A stretch of 64,000 nt of DNA, from NCBI RefSeq assembly GCF_904849725.1, contig NC_058521.1, positions 557,524,176 through 557,588,175 of the forward strand. Direction: 5' to 3'. Numbering within the stretch: the first letter of the stretch is position 1; the number at the start of each line of letters is the position of its first letter. The notes under the pieces are model-generated. The model was not told the origin of the DNA. It worked only from the letters and a program-made list of their open reading frames with translations, and ran no database searches. Below, piece after piece: positions 12,301 to 23,500 of this stretch. The DNA comes from Hordeum vulgare subsp. vulgare. Taxonomy: Eukaryota; Streptophyta; Magnoliopsida; Poales; Poaceae. The position numbers and the translations under genes were made by a program.

Positions 12301-13314
12301 AGTGGGAGCTCTGTAGCTTTCCTCGTACTATATGTGGATGACATATTATTGATGGGGAATGATATAGAGATGTTGGAGAGCATAAAGGCCTATTTGAACA
12401 AGAGTTTTTCAATGAAGGACCTTGGAGAAGCTGCATACATATTAGGCATCAAGATCTATAGAGATAGATCGAGACGCCTCATAGGTCTTTCGCAAAGTAC
12501 ATACCTTGACAAGATACTGAAGAAGTTCAATATGGAAAACTCAAAGAAAGGGTTCTTGCCAGTTTTGCAAGGTATGAGATTGAGTAAGACTCAGTCGCCG
12601 ACCACGGCAGCAGATAGAGAGAAGATGAGTTATGTCCCCTACGCTTCAGCCGTGGGCTCTCTAATGTATGCCATGCTGTGTACCAGACCTGATATAAACC
12701 TTGCGATAAGCTTGGTAGGGAGGTACCAAAGTAATCCCGGTGCGGAACACTGGACAGCGGTCAAGAATATCCTTAAGTACCTGAAAAGGACTAAGGAAAT
12801 GTTTCTCGTTTATGGAGGTGACGAAGAGCTCGTCGTAAAGGGTTACGTCGATGCTAGCTTCGACACAGATCCGGATGACTCTAAGTCACAAACCGGATAC
12901 GTATATGTGTTGAATGGTGGGGCAGTGAGCTGGTGCAGCAGCAAGCAAGAAGTCGTGGCAGCATCTACATGTGAAGCGGAGTACATAGCTGCTTCAGAAG
13001 CGGCTCATGAAGGAATTTGGATGAAGGAGCTCATCACCGACCTTGGAGTGGTTCCAAGCGCGTCGGGTCCTATGACACTCTTCTGTGATAACACTGGAGC
13101 CATTGCCATAGCCAAAGAGCCCAGGTTTCACCGGAAGACGAAGCACATCAAGCGCCGCTACAACTCCATCCAGGACCATGTCCAGAGTGGAGTGATAGAT
13201 ATTTGTAAAGTACACGCGGATCTGAATATTGCAGACCTGTTGACTAAACCTCTTCCACGAGCAAAACATGATCAACACCATGATGCTATGGGTGTTCGAT
13301 ACATCACAATGTAA
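9331..13314 (+). CDS. Copia gag-pol polyprotein, uninterrupted (1327 aa)
   Basis: Single ORF from ATG 9331 to TAA. Gag (about 1-250) is followed by a CCHC knuckle CFYCKGKGHWKRNC (253-266). The aspartic protease has its active site in VFDTGA (D302). The pre-integrase zinc-binding segment is near LWHCRLGH (438-445). The integrase core has D501 (HTD), D564 (SDRGGEY) and E600 (SERRN), with the D-35-E spacing. Reverse transcriptase has DVKTAFLNG and YVDD (1001-1004). RNase H has D1174, E1217 and D1253. One oddity is IYGLVQAS, where copia elements normally have IYGLKQAS: position 958 is Val instead of Lys. All other catalytic residues I can check are present, so this copy could be coding-competent apart from that substitution. 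Products would assemble virus-like particles in the cytoplasm and integrate cDNA in the nucleus. Confidence 0.97.
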   Translation: MSNVNLNFNAFLEKNKLKDDGSNYADWVRNLKLILEAAKKAYVLNAPLGDPPAPAAAQDVLNVWQARSDDYSLVRCGMLYSLETGLQRRFEQHGAYEMFQELKLVFQAHARVERYEVSDKFFSCKMEENSSVSEHILKMSGLHGRLTSLGVELPDDAIIDRILQSLPPSYKGFVLNYNMQGMEKTIPELYSMLKSAEVEIKKEHQVLMVNKTTSFKKGRGKKNFKKDDKAIAAPGKPDVGKKKKNGPKPETECFYCKGKGHWKRNCPKYLADKKAGNVKGICDIHVIDVYLTSARSSSWVFDTGAVAHICNSKQELRNKRRLAKDEVTMRVGNGSKVDVIAVGTLPLHLPSGLVLNLNNCYLVPALSMNIVSGSCLMRDGYSFKSENNGCSIYMSDMFYGHAPLVNGLFLMNLDRDVTHIHSVSTKRCKVDNNSPTYLWHCRLGHIGVKRMKKLHTDGLLESLDFESFDTCEPCLMGKMTKTPFSGIMERATDLLEIIHTDVCGPMNVEARGGYRYVLTLTDDLSRYGYIYLMKHKSETFEKFKEFQSEVENQRDRKIKCLRSDRGGEYLSHEFGTHLRKCGIVSQLTPPGTPQRNGVSERRNRTLLDMVRSMMSLTDLPLSFWGYALETTAFTLNRAPSKSVETTPYELWFGKKPKLSFLKVWGCDAYVKKLQPEKLEPKAEKCVFIGYPKETIGYTFYLRSEGKTFVAKNGSFLEKEFLSKEVSGRKVELDEVITPPLEQESSATQEVVPVMPTPTEEEVNDDDHEASVQVTTEPRRSTRVRSAPEWYGNPVMEIMLLDNGEPSNYEEAMAGPDSNKWLEAMKSEIGSMYENKVWTLVDLPDERRAIENKWIFKKKTDANGNVTVYKARLVAKGFRQIQGVDYEETFSPVAKLKSVRIMLAIAAFYDYEIWQMDVKTAFLNGNLKEELYMMQPEGFVDPKGANKVCKLQCSIYGLVQASRSWNIRFNEVIKAFGFIQVYGEACLYKKVSGSSVAFLVLYVDDILLMGNDIEMLESIKAYLNKSFSMKDLGEAAYILGIKIYRDRSRRLIGLSQSTYLDKILKKFNMENSKKGFLPVLQGMRLSKTQSPTTAADREKMSYVPYASAVGSLMYAMLCTRPDINLAISLVGRYQSNPGAEHWTAVKNILKYLKRTKEMFLVYGGDEELVVKGYVDASFDTDPDDSKSQTGYVYVLNGGAVSWCSSKQEVVAASTCEAEYIAASEAAHEGIWMKELITDLGVVPSASGPMTLFCDNTGAIAIAKEPRFHRKTKHIKRRYNSIQDHVQSGVIDICKVHADLNIADLLTKPLPRAKHDQHHDAMGVRYITM

Positions 13315-13334
13315 CTAGATTATTGACTCTAGTG

Positions 13335-13345
13335 CAAGTGGGAGA
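13335..13345 (+). promoter_or_regulatory. Polypurine tract for plus-strand priming
   Basis: CAAGTGGGAGA lies directly before the 3' LTR, as usual for plus-strand primers of Copia elements. Confidence 0.8.
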
Positions 13346-13346
13346 C

Positions 13347-15104
13347 TATTGGAAATATGCCCTAGAGGCAATAATAAAATGGTTGTTATCATATTTCCTT
13401 GTTCATGATAATCGTCTATCGTTCATGCTATAATAGTATTAACAGGAAACAGTAATACATATGTGAATGAATAGATCACAATGTGTCCCTAGCAAGCCTC
13501 TAGTTGGCTAGCTCGTTAGTCAATAGATGATCATGGTTTCCTGATCATGGACATTGGATGTCATTGATAACGGGATCACATCATTGGGAGAATGATGTGG
13601 TGGACAAGACCCAATCCTAAGCCTAGCACTAGATCGTATTGTTCGTATGCTAATGCTTTTCTAATGTCAAGTATCTTTTCCTTCGACCGTGAGATTGTGC
13701 AACTCCCGGATACCGTAGGAGTGCTTTGGGTGTATCAAACGTCACAACGTAACTGGGTGACTATAAAGGTGCACTACGGGTACCTCCGAAAGTGTCTGTT
13801 GGGTTGGCACGAATCGAGATCGGGATTTGTCACTCCGTGTGACGGAGAGGTATCTCTGGGCCCACTCGGTAGAACATCATCATGAGCTCAATGTGACTAA
13901 GGAGTTAGTCACACGATGACGTGCTACGGAACGAGTAAAGAGACTTACCGACAACGAGATTAAACAAGGTATAGGTATACCGACGATCGAATCTCGGGCA
14001 AGTTCTATACTGACAGACAAAGGGAATCGTATACGGGATTGATTGAATCCTTGACATCGTGGTTCATCCGATGAGATCATCGTGGAGCTAGTGGGAGCCA
14101 CCATGGGTATCCAGACCCCGCTGATGGTTATTGGCCAGAGAGGTGTCTCGGTCATGTCTGCCTGTCTCCCGAACCCGTAGGGTCTACACACTTAAGGTTC
14201 GATGACGCTAGGGTTATAGGGAATTGTTATACGAGATTACCGAAAGTTGTTCGGAGTCCCGGATGAGATCCAGGACGTCACGAGGAGCTCCGGAATGGTC
14301 CGGAGGTAAAGATTGATATATAGGACGGATGGTTTCGGAGACCGGAAGTGTTTCGGGCATCACCGGTAACGTACCGGGACCACCGGGACCACCGGAGGTG
14401 GTCCCGGGGGACCACCGAAGGGAGGCTGCGACCCCAAGAGGTAAGATGGGCTAAGTGGGGGTGGGAACCAGCCCCTAGTTGGGCTGGTGCACCTCCCCAC
14501 TCAGCCCATGGCGCAGGGGAAAGGAAAAGAGGGGGGGAACCCTAACTCAGGTGGGCCTTAGGCCCACCAGAGGGGTGCGCCACCCCTCCCCCTTGCCCTG
14601 GCCGCCACCCCTTCCCCATCTGAGGGCTGCCGCACCCCTTAGGGGTGGGAACCCTAAGGGCTGCGCCCCCTCCCTCTCCCCCTATATATAGATGAGGTTC
14701 GGGGCTGTTTGAGACACGGTTTAATCTCTCTCGCAGCCCTGCTCCTCTCCCTCCTCCTCGCTGCCGGCGCTTGGCAAAGCCTTGCCGGGAGACCTCGTCT
14801 CTCCACCAACACCACGCCGTCGTGTTGGTGGTCTTCTTCCCCAACCTCTCCCTCCTCCTTGCTGGATCAAGGTGCGGGAGACGTCACCGGGCTGCACGTG
14901 TGTTGAACGCGGAGGTGCCGTTGTTCGGCACTAGATCGGAATCGCTGCGAGTACGACTCCATCAACCGCGTTCTAGCAAACGCTTCCGCTTAGCGATCTT
15001 CAAAGGTACGAAGATGCTCTTACCCCTCTCTCGTTGCTGGTCTCTCCATAGGAAGATCTGAATAAGCGTAGGAATTTTTTTAATTAATGCTACGTTACCC
15101 AACA
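13347..15104 (+). repeat. 3' LTR of the Copia element (starts TA, not TG)
   Basis: Same length as the 5' LTR. The second base is A (TATTGGAAAT) where the 5' copy has TGTTGGAAAT. It ends CCCAACA followed by the TSD AGAAA. Other differences include the run near 15075 (GGAATTTTTTT against GGAAAATTTTG in the 5' copy). Confidence 0.95.
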
Positions 15105-15109
15105 AGAAA
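15105..15109 (+). repeat. Target-site duplication AGAAA (right)
   Basis: Matches 6313-6317. Confidence 0.95.
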
Positions 15110-17048
15110 AAGATGTACCAGATTACCAGTTTTCAAGAAAAAGATGCACAAACTGTGAGTTTCTAAAAAAATGTTACTAAAATGGTTCTCTGTGTTATGC
15201 AGATCGTGAGACTAACAGTGCATCACACACCGTGTTACAGCAACCGGCAAACACAGACCAGACGCTGGATGCATCATCTAATCACACACCAAATGATGAC
15301 AATGCAAATGAGGATGAAGGCATGACGGAGGTGATGTCCACACCACAGCAACCCACAACCACAATGAGGTTTGACACTCTTGAGGATGCTGAAAAACACT
15401 ACAAAACGTATGCGAGGCAGAAAGGGTTTGGAGTGAGGTACTGTTTCAGAAAAAAAAATTCAAAGGCCAGTGGTGAACTAATAAGAGCATCCCTTGTTTG
15501 CCATAGAGCTGGGCTGAAGATCAAGAAGAAAGTAGAAACCCAAAACCCGCAACCTATTGCCCCTGAGAGGTGGAGGAATACAACTGAAAGAACAAACTGC
15601 CTAGCCCGTATGTTTGTCAAGTGAAGAGATAAATCATGGGTTGTTACAGAAATAAATGACGACCATAACCACCCTCTCATCAAGAAGTGGTCGCTGACAG
15701 GGTACCTATGATCGCATAGACATATCCGTGAAGAAGAACAACAGTTTGTGAAGTTGCTTCATTCGTGCAATCTGGAACCTTCTAGACAGATGCAGCTGTT
15801 GACATAGTTGCATGGCCAACGTGAAGCAATTGGTTACACTGACAAAGACTTGGCAAACTTGCTGGCAAAGTTCCGGGAAGAGCACAAATATAGTAATATG
15901 CAGGACACGATTGACTACTTTAAGAGCAAGCAACAACTTGATAAAGACTTCTTCTACAAGTACAAGCTTGATGATTATGATAAGGTCCAATGCATTTATT
16001 GGATTGATGGTTCAGCAAGAAGAGCTTACAATTTTTTCAATGATTGTGTCTCTTTTGACACAACATATTTGACAAATATATACAAGATGCCTTGTGCCCC
16101 GTTTATTGGTATAAACAACCATGGACAGTCAATTCAGTTTGGTTGTGGTTTTTTTAGGAATGACCTATCGACAAGCTTCGTTTGGCTATTTGAGACATCC
16201 CTAGAGGCAATGGGTGGTTTGGCTCCAACAAATATCATAACAGACCAAGATTTTTCCATGGGGTCTGATATTCAGAATGTTTTTCCCAATACAACACACC
16301 GAAACTGTCGTTGGCATATAATGCAAAATGCTAGTGAGAAGCTTGGTTCGTTCCTAGCGAAACACCCAGAGTTGCAAACCGAGTTCAATGAGTGTCAATG
16401 ATAGCTACACTCTTGAGGAGTTTGAAGCAGGATGGATTGCAATGGTTCAGCAACATGGGGTTGCAGAACACCCAAACTTTGTTTATTTGTATGAGAAAGG
16501 AACATGTCGGGTGCCTGCCTACTTTATGCACAAGTTCTACCCCTTTCTCCAGACCACACAAAGGAGTGAAGGCTTCAATGATGTGCTAAAAAAGTATGTC
16601 AACCCACAAAACTCAATCATGGACTTTATTCGCCAATATGCTGCCATACAAGAGAAGATAATGTGTGCTGAAACAAGCAGGATGCAGACACAACAATCAG
16701 AAATGCTAGGAAGTGGAGTTACAACCCAACTGAGCTCCAAATGTCAACTATCTACACGCGCAATATTTTTGTTAGGTTCCAGGGGGAGATGCAGTCACTG
16801 TTGTCGTAGAGCTGTAAGAAGACGGGTGCCCAAGAGTACATGATTGAGTGTATTGCTAAGTTTGTCCCGGGATACAGCAGCAAGTCCTTTAAGGTTCATG
16901 CAAATATTGAAGAAGGGGTGTATATGTGCGAATGCTCCAAGTAGGAGCATGATGGGATCGTCTGTTGCCATATACTAAGGGTAAAACACATAAATTATAC
17001 GCACATTTCCATATTCCTATTTTGGGGACTTGCTGGCTTTTGTACTCA

Positions 17049-18487
17049 CTGGCAAAAGGGCTCGTGCGTTGCAACGGGAGAAAAAAATTCATAATATTCA
17101 ATGATCATGATCACATTTTCTTGCATCACCGAGATACACTATCATCCTCAATTCCGTGAAATCAAGTATATTTTTTAAACTCGTAAACATATTTGAAATT
17201 ATGAATATTTTTCAAATTCATGATCACTTTTACAATCTTTTGACATTTTTGAAAATCAAGAACATTTTTGTTATTTTCAAACAACTTTTTAATTGTGAAT
17301 ATTTTTTTACAATTTTCCTCCATAGCACCTCCACCGTGTCCACCTTTGAAAAGGTTAAGCATGGCATCTTCTTTTGCGTGTAAATTTTCTTCCGATCTAT
17401 CTCTCTGCATAACCCCACAATTTTCTCCGTCTCCTGGTCTTTTTCTTTCCCTCGGTAATCTCCCCCATAATAATCCCACAAGTTTTCTTCCTATGGAGAG
17501 ACGGATTAACTCCATACAGATTTTCAGGGCTGCTTATATTGATATCAAGTGGTAAAGGTATATAAGTTGATGGTATTCTCTGGAAGGGAGCGAGGTGGGA
17601 CAATACAATACATATGTGCATTTTAATTATATAACAAATAGTAAAAGTGAGGGATGAAAAAAAGTGTGGCAACCAGGGATTGTTTTGTAAGGGAATAGGT
17701 GCTCTAGCCACCACAACTCGCGTCTGCTCCTAAATAATGAATTTTATATAAGCCCATGCTTGTACAACACAAAAGGTAAACTTGATTATATGTGGTTAAT
17801 TTATTAGCTAATATATGCCATGCTTTAAAAATATAAGGACATAAATGATAATTTTATGTATGAAAAAATTGTTGGCACGACCCACATGGGAGCTGCCGTC
17901 CCAAGGCGGCGCGGTCAACGCCAGGGCTGCGACGGGTCGATCTGGATCTGATCCAGGGCGCGACGGGGCGGAGGTGCTCGGCAAGCAGGCGGTTGCGGCG
18001 TCCGGAGGGACTGGCAGGCGAGGCGCGCGACACGGGCTGCTGCCGGCGCGAGCTGCGGCGGCACGAAGCGGCAGCGCAAGGAGAGGCACGGAGCGAGGCG
18101 AGGCACAGGAGGCAGGGCGGCGCGGCTGCTCGCGGGGGCGGCACTCCGGATCTGGGCGGAGCTCCGGAGGAGGCAGGGCTGGGGGCGACGGCTTCAGCAG
18201 CTCGCCGGCAACGGGATACGGCGTGGATCGGGGCCGGCAACCGGCGGGAGGAGCGGGTGGCGGCGCGGTGAGCAGATCAGGGGCTCGGGAGGAGTCGGTG
18301 GCTGCCTGCTGCCTTGGCCCGCCCCGCGACTCGAAATTTTACAGATGCAGGGGCTTTTTTGAAAAAACGAAACGTTTTTCCACTTAATGAAGGACCGTGG
18401 TTTTATTACGAAAAAACAGGGGGCATTTTTGCAAAACTACCACGACGGACGACCAGAACCTATATTTGCTTTATTAATAGGGAGAGA
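17049..18487 (-). mobile_element. Non-autonomous Helitron, minus orientation
   Basis: On the minus strand it begins TCTCTCCCTATTAATAAAGC (5' TC end at 18487). It ends with the hairpin-forming CCCGTTGCAACGCACGAG (plus 17061-17078), then CCTTTTGCCAG, close to the Helitron CTRR rule with CCAG in place of CTAG. The flanking bases are A (17048) and T (18488), as expected for insertion between A and T without duplication. No Rep/helicase gene is present. It lies inside an intron of the FAR1-like pseudogene. Confidence 0.75.
17868..18330. other. GC-rich block carried inside the Helitron
   Basis: This block is far richer in G and C than its AT-rich surroundings, and long frames are open on both strands (for example 17845-18387 on +). 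Such composition is typical of captured first exons or CpG-rich promoters of grass genes. I do not recognise a protein. The open frames probably reflect base composition. Confidence 0.4.
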
Positions 18488-19704
18488 TAATTGTCATGTT
18501 CTCCACTTCTTTTCCTACTTGGCAGATTTTGGGGGTTGCTGGGTGCTCCAAATGGATAGTTGAATGACTCAAAAAATCTGCCTTTTTCTTTCCATGACTA
18601 ATGTATTATTTCCTTGTACGGTGCAGATCATGATACGACTTTGTGTTACCATGTTGCCAGCAACGTACATACTCAAGAGATGGACGTGGCTTGCACAGGA
18701 AATAATCATCGATATGTCGTCACAAGTCCCTGGCAAAGTGCATGGGATGCTTGAGGAGTCATTGATTCTGATGAAAACAACCCTCATGAAGAATGAGTTT
18801 GCCTCACTTGCTAAAGTTGGGTGCCGCACGGCTGATGGTCGGAAGATAATAGCTACACACTTAAAGGAGATGAAGAGGGAGCTTGTTGCACTCGCGAAAG
18901 AACAAAAAAAGAGGATCAAGGGCTGATGTTGCTCCAGTTTCTTCAGCAACTGCTGCAAGTGCACCACCTATGTCAAAGTATGATGCTCCACGTGCCTATT
19001 CTGCCCAGGTTCATGTCTCCAACAACCAAGGTCATTGTTCGTATGCAACTGCTTTCAAGCCAACCACTCAAGGCCGAAGTGCTTCGGTAGCTGTTGCGAG
19101 TACACCACTTATGCCAAATCCTGATGCTCCCGGTGCCCAAGTTGGTGCCTTCGATGACCAAGGTCGTTCATCCTATGTATCTCCTACTAAGTCAAACATT
19201 CTGCACCACGGTCCTACAATGGTAGCTGGGAGTACACCAACTATGTCAAAGTCTGCTGCTCTAGGTGCATATTCTGCCCGAAGTGCTTCAGCGGCTGCAA
19301 CAAGTGCGCCTTCTATGTTGAACAATGTTGGTCCAACTATCTATACTGCCCAAGCTGGTGCTGGCTCAAGCAACCAAGCCCACTCTCCTCATGCAGCTGC
19401 TTCTGACCCCCAAATTGAAAGCCAAAGTGCATCCATGAGTTTTATGAGTGCGTCTGCAAATGTTACTTCTACCCTGGTTGGTGGCTCGGACAACCAGCAC
19501 CATTCTTCACATGTAGTTGCTCCTGAGCCTATCGTTCGTGGTCCAGAAAAGTAAAACACAAAAGAGCGCAAGAGGAAGAAGATATTCCAGCACCCATTGA
19601 ACATTGGAAAGAAAGAAAAAAGGACATGTCGGCTCTGTGGATCAAACACACATGATGCAAGGACATGCTCGACAAGGGATAAACCCGTCCCCCTTCCAAA
19701 CTGA

Positions 19705-20539
19705 AGACGAGATGTTTTCCTGGATGCATTGTGTAATTTTGGATATATATATATAAAACTCTGGATGCTATTTATATATGTAATTCTGAATGCTCTATGT
19801 TCTCCGAGGGGTGCTAATGTCATTCTTGGTGCTATTTTATATATGTGTTTCTTGTTGTCGCATTTTTAATACTTAGTTACCTAAAATAAAAAAAATCAGG
19901 GTGCCAGAATTTGAGCGCGTATATTTGGCAAAAAACTGAATCTTTTTTTAAAACTGGCAAGTGAGTACACTATAATTCAGCAACTAAAAACGTATGTGTT
20001 GTCATGCGGCGGTTTCTAAAATACCTGCGTAGCATATGTGCGATGAAGCGGCTAGCCTGACAAAAAGTTTTCTGTGAGAGCCTCGCAGCGCATGCCTCCT
20101 GTCCCATGCATAACTACCTAGAGTCAAGTGCATGCTTCCTGTCTCATGCATAGCTAACTATAGTGAAAAACGGCCTGCTGCAGTTTAAGAAAAAGGTTAG
20201 TACTAGCTTGTTACTGTATTTATACAAAGGGAGTAGTTGCCAGACTGCAATTACTTAGTTATTTTTGATTAAAAAAGATACTTGCTAGATAACTAATTAT
20301 CAGGTTGTCACTAATTATTCGGTTGTCAGATGGAATTACTTAGCTACCAGGTTATAGAAAAATTAGTCGCGAGGTTACACAATAATTAGTCAACAGAAAA
20401 TAAAAGTTGAAAAACACTTACAGAAAACTGAACACACAAGCAAAACTGTCATAGTTAAAAAAGTGCTTGTTTTCATTGCTTTTTCTTACCTCACACAAAG
20501 TTGTTGTCAAGCTGCCATTTTCACTTCTTGTTTTTGTTC
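19705..20539. other. Spacer between convergent FAR1-like and Ulp1-like genes; no gene seen
   Basis: It holds a short TA run (19743-19756) and then many repeats of words such as TAGTTGCCAG and TTATTCGGTTGTCAG. This would contain the 3' UTRs and terminators of the two tail-to-tail genes, but no specific polyadenylation signal could be assigned. Confidence 0.4.
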
Positions 20540-23500
20540 AAAGGAGCACTGAGCCATTTGTTGGTTGTTATCTTTCTTATTTTTGTGATGTCCTCTTTTC
20601 AAATTTGAGACACATTCACACCATCCCACTTGTCAAGATACTCCAGCATGTAGAAGCCGCAGTGCACACTTCTATTTCCCATTAAAAAACTTGTGAGAGA
20701 TAGTTTTTTAAAACTTGTGGGTGAAAATGATATTTGCAGTTCGTAGTTACAAAAAAGTAAAAGGATCAAAAACATGTTCTCACCTTGCGGCCTGCTTGGG
20801 AGCGTCAATAATCTCGAGTTCGTACTTTTCAATCTGAACCCTGGACTTATGATAATATAGCTTCAATGCTTCCTTGATTCTTTTCATTAGGGCAGTTGCG
20901 TGGTGGATAAGAATCATATTTGTTTTGTTGTGTATTAAATCTAATGCCTCAAACCTTTGAACAGTATTATTGATGCATAAAACGTACCAATGATGTCCTG
21001 ATACTTCACCCACTGCAATTTCTTCAATAACATGAAACATGATTTGTAGGCGCACATGAATAAGAAACAAAAATTAACATATATCACTTGGAGCGCGACA
21101 AAAAAAATGCATTTATTGTTGCCAGGTTTCCTAGTTGCCACTTATGGAGATTAAAAACTGTCAACTAAGTAACAATAATCTGTTAAAATAAGCATTATAG
21201 GCAAGTACGTGTAATCTGATTACTAAGTATGCTTAATCTTTTGGCAATCAAATACCTTTTTTATTAGGTGGCTAGCAAGATATGTTTAAACCTGGCAACT
21301 GAGAAATGTTTATAATATGAAAACGAAACTAGGAAACTATTATTTGAAATTTGACAACTAAGTTTGTTTACTTTTTGGAAAAGTAAGCATTTTACAATTG
21401 GGAGACTAGTTATGTTTAAACCTGGCAACCAGGTGATTGTATTATGAGAACTAACTCCATTTAAAACTAAGCAACTAATTATTTAAAAATGTGACAACTA
21501 GGTATGTTTAAACCTGGCAACCAGGTGACTGTATTATGAAAACTAAACACATTTAGAATTAGACAACTAAGTGTTTAAAATGCAATATCTACGTATGTTT
21601 AAATCTGGCAAAGTAAAACACAACCAAGAAAATTGTCAAATTGAAGAAAATTAGTTACTTACTAAATTCTGACAGCTAAGAGCATAGTCCTCCTTCCTTT
21701 CAAAAATGTTTGTGACTATCTTCTTACTATGCTCGCCCCACAATAAGAATTTGGCAACTAAGTATGAGAGTATCAACTTGCCCTCAGCTTTTTTGGTTGC
21801 CTGCAGATACTCTATCCCAACTTCAACACAATTAGCAGACAACTCTCCTTTGATGTGGGTTGAATCAGCGAGGTCTCATGTGTACACCCAGCTTCTCTCA
21901 TACTTGATGATGATGAAGCTGCATGTTTGTGGGAGCATACAAAAAAACTTGTTATCCAGAAAAAGAATTTTGCTGCTTGGAACACAAAAATAGGTAACAA
22001 AATGCATTTAACATAAAAATGATGGGATAATCTAATTAGCGACGTTGTACGCTGTCCTATACGACACCATTAACCAAAATATAGCCAAGCACAACTAATT
22101 ATGGAATTTGGATGCAATATTTTTGGCAACAAGAGTGCTGAAGTTTAAACTGGCTGCTAGAATGTTAATTTTTTTCCTACAAGCTGTGTGAAAATAAAAA
22201 TGGCAACTCAGCACAACAAAAACTGACACCTAGAGTGTAATGTACTTTTGGTAACAACTCTACATAGTTTAAAACCGACTGCTATAGTGTTAACTTATTT
22301 TTGGCAAGTTGTATGATAATAAAAATGGTTATTCAACGGAGTTAAAACTGACAGCTAGAGTGTAGATTTTTTTTGGCAACATCCGAACACAGTTTTGCTT
22401 TGTTTCCCTAGGAGGGCAAGACATATTAAATAAAAAATGGCAACTTCGGACAATGAAAACCGAAAACTACAACAAAACATCTTGACAACTAGGCATAAAT
22501 AACATGACAACCATATTTAAATTCGCATCGACCTGACAGACCATGCATCTGCTAGTGCTTGAAAAAAGGAAGAAAAACATAAAAATGGAAAAAGTAAAAA
22601 AAAGAAGGGGACAATTACTTTTTGATTGTTGAACTTCTATTCCTTTGATGATTGTTGCTCAATATTAGCTTCGCATACACATCTTCCTGTTTGCCAGTGA
22701 CCTTGATGTCATCATCATATGGTGATAGCTGAAAGCGAGACGACTTCTTCACCCTCCCCGTGTGAGGGTTTGGATTTGGTGTGATGCTTTGAACACCAGG
22801 CTTACCTGCCATGTCATTACTTCTCGCTGCTGCAGTTGTTGCTTCTGTTGCATGCTTTCTTTAAAGAAATCTTTGAGATGGCTCTCATAGTCATCAAGCT
22901 CTACAGCTAGATCGGCATCCATTTCAACTTGATCTCCGGTAGCTAGAAAAGCACTCAGCTTGTCCGACAGTGGATACTCAAACATCTGTGAGCCTGTTTC
23001 AACTTCTGTCAAAGTGGAAGGACATGCATGATAGTAAAAATGAGTTCTAGGACAACCTGACGCGTTTTTAAAGAAAAAAAATATATCTAAAAAGGCGTAT
23101 TCATGTTGCGGGTTAGGTACCTCTTGCTTTAGCCAATGATAATGGCATAATTTCTAAAGCATCGCCTGCATCTAGGTGTTGAGAGTCTTTGTTCCCTTCC
23201 TTGCTTGGATTGGATAGAATGGGTGACAAACCTAAGGAGAACGAAGGAGGTGTAAATGCCCCTGGTCGATTATCTCTAGGTTGGCTTGATGAAGACCCAT
23301 GACTCCTCTTGTTTTGGTTCACTGCTTGTGTCTTCGCACTAGCTCCTGTTGATTCATATTTGTCGCCTTGAAACAGCCCTAGCTTTTTTGGTGATTCTGA
23401 AAGATCCTTTATGACATCTAATACATGTTTTGGAATGGGTGTTGATGTGTTTTCATTAGTTATGTGTCGCAAGAAGCTTTTCCCAACCGGAGATAGCCTC

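Larger units (their letters stand above)
6318..15104 (+). mobile_element. Complete Angela/WIS-type Copia LTR retrotransposon
   Basis: The element has two 1758-bp LTRs (6318-8075 and 13347-15104) at a constant offset of 7029 bp, a PBS, one uninterrupted gag-pol ORF and a polypurine tract. It is flanked by the 5-bp target-site duplication AGAAA (6313-6317 and 15105-15109). I count about 12 differences between the LTRs (about 0.7%). At the usual grass rate of 1.3e-8 per site per year this gives roughly a quarter of a million years since insertion. It split the 5' part of a FAR1-like gene, probably an intron. Domain order (protease, integrase, RT, RNase H) is that of Ty1/copia (Pseudoviridae). 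Confidence 0.97.
15203..19704 (+). pseudogene. FAR1/FHY3-related MULE transposase gene, decayed and split by a Helitron
   Basis: After a splice acceptor (TTATGCAG at 15202) the frame reads a FAR1-type DNA-binding domain (MRFDTLEDAEKHYKTYARQK, at 15364). A MULE transposase domain follows, with acidic residues in VSFDTTYLTN and IITDQDFSM and the segment SFVWLFETSLEAMGG (16179 on). Next come the PAYFMHKFYPF/QRSEGFN segment, a SWIM-type zinc finger (CECSK...CCH, 16929-16973), the YILKRWT segment (18669 on) and a C-terminal CCHC knuckle (CRLCGSNTHDARTC, about 19630-19672). Stops at 15622, 15709, 15805, 16942 and 19552, and frameshifts near 16395, 16705 and 18900, show that it is dead. The Helitron at 17049-18487 sits in the intron after the SWIM exon, and the Copia lies upstream of the first recognisable exon. 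The family includes both transposases and domesticated light-signalling regulators. The convergent Ulp1 gene favours a transposon origin here. Confidence 0.85.

Noticed and set aside
17845..18387. 180-codon ORF in the Helitron
   Set aside because: Gly/Ala/Arg-rich translation in a GC-rich block with opposite-strand frames equally open; no domain visible.
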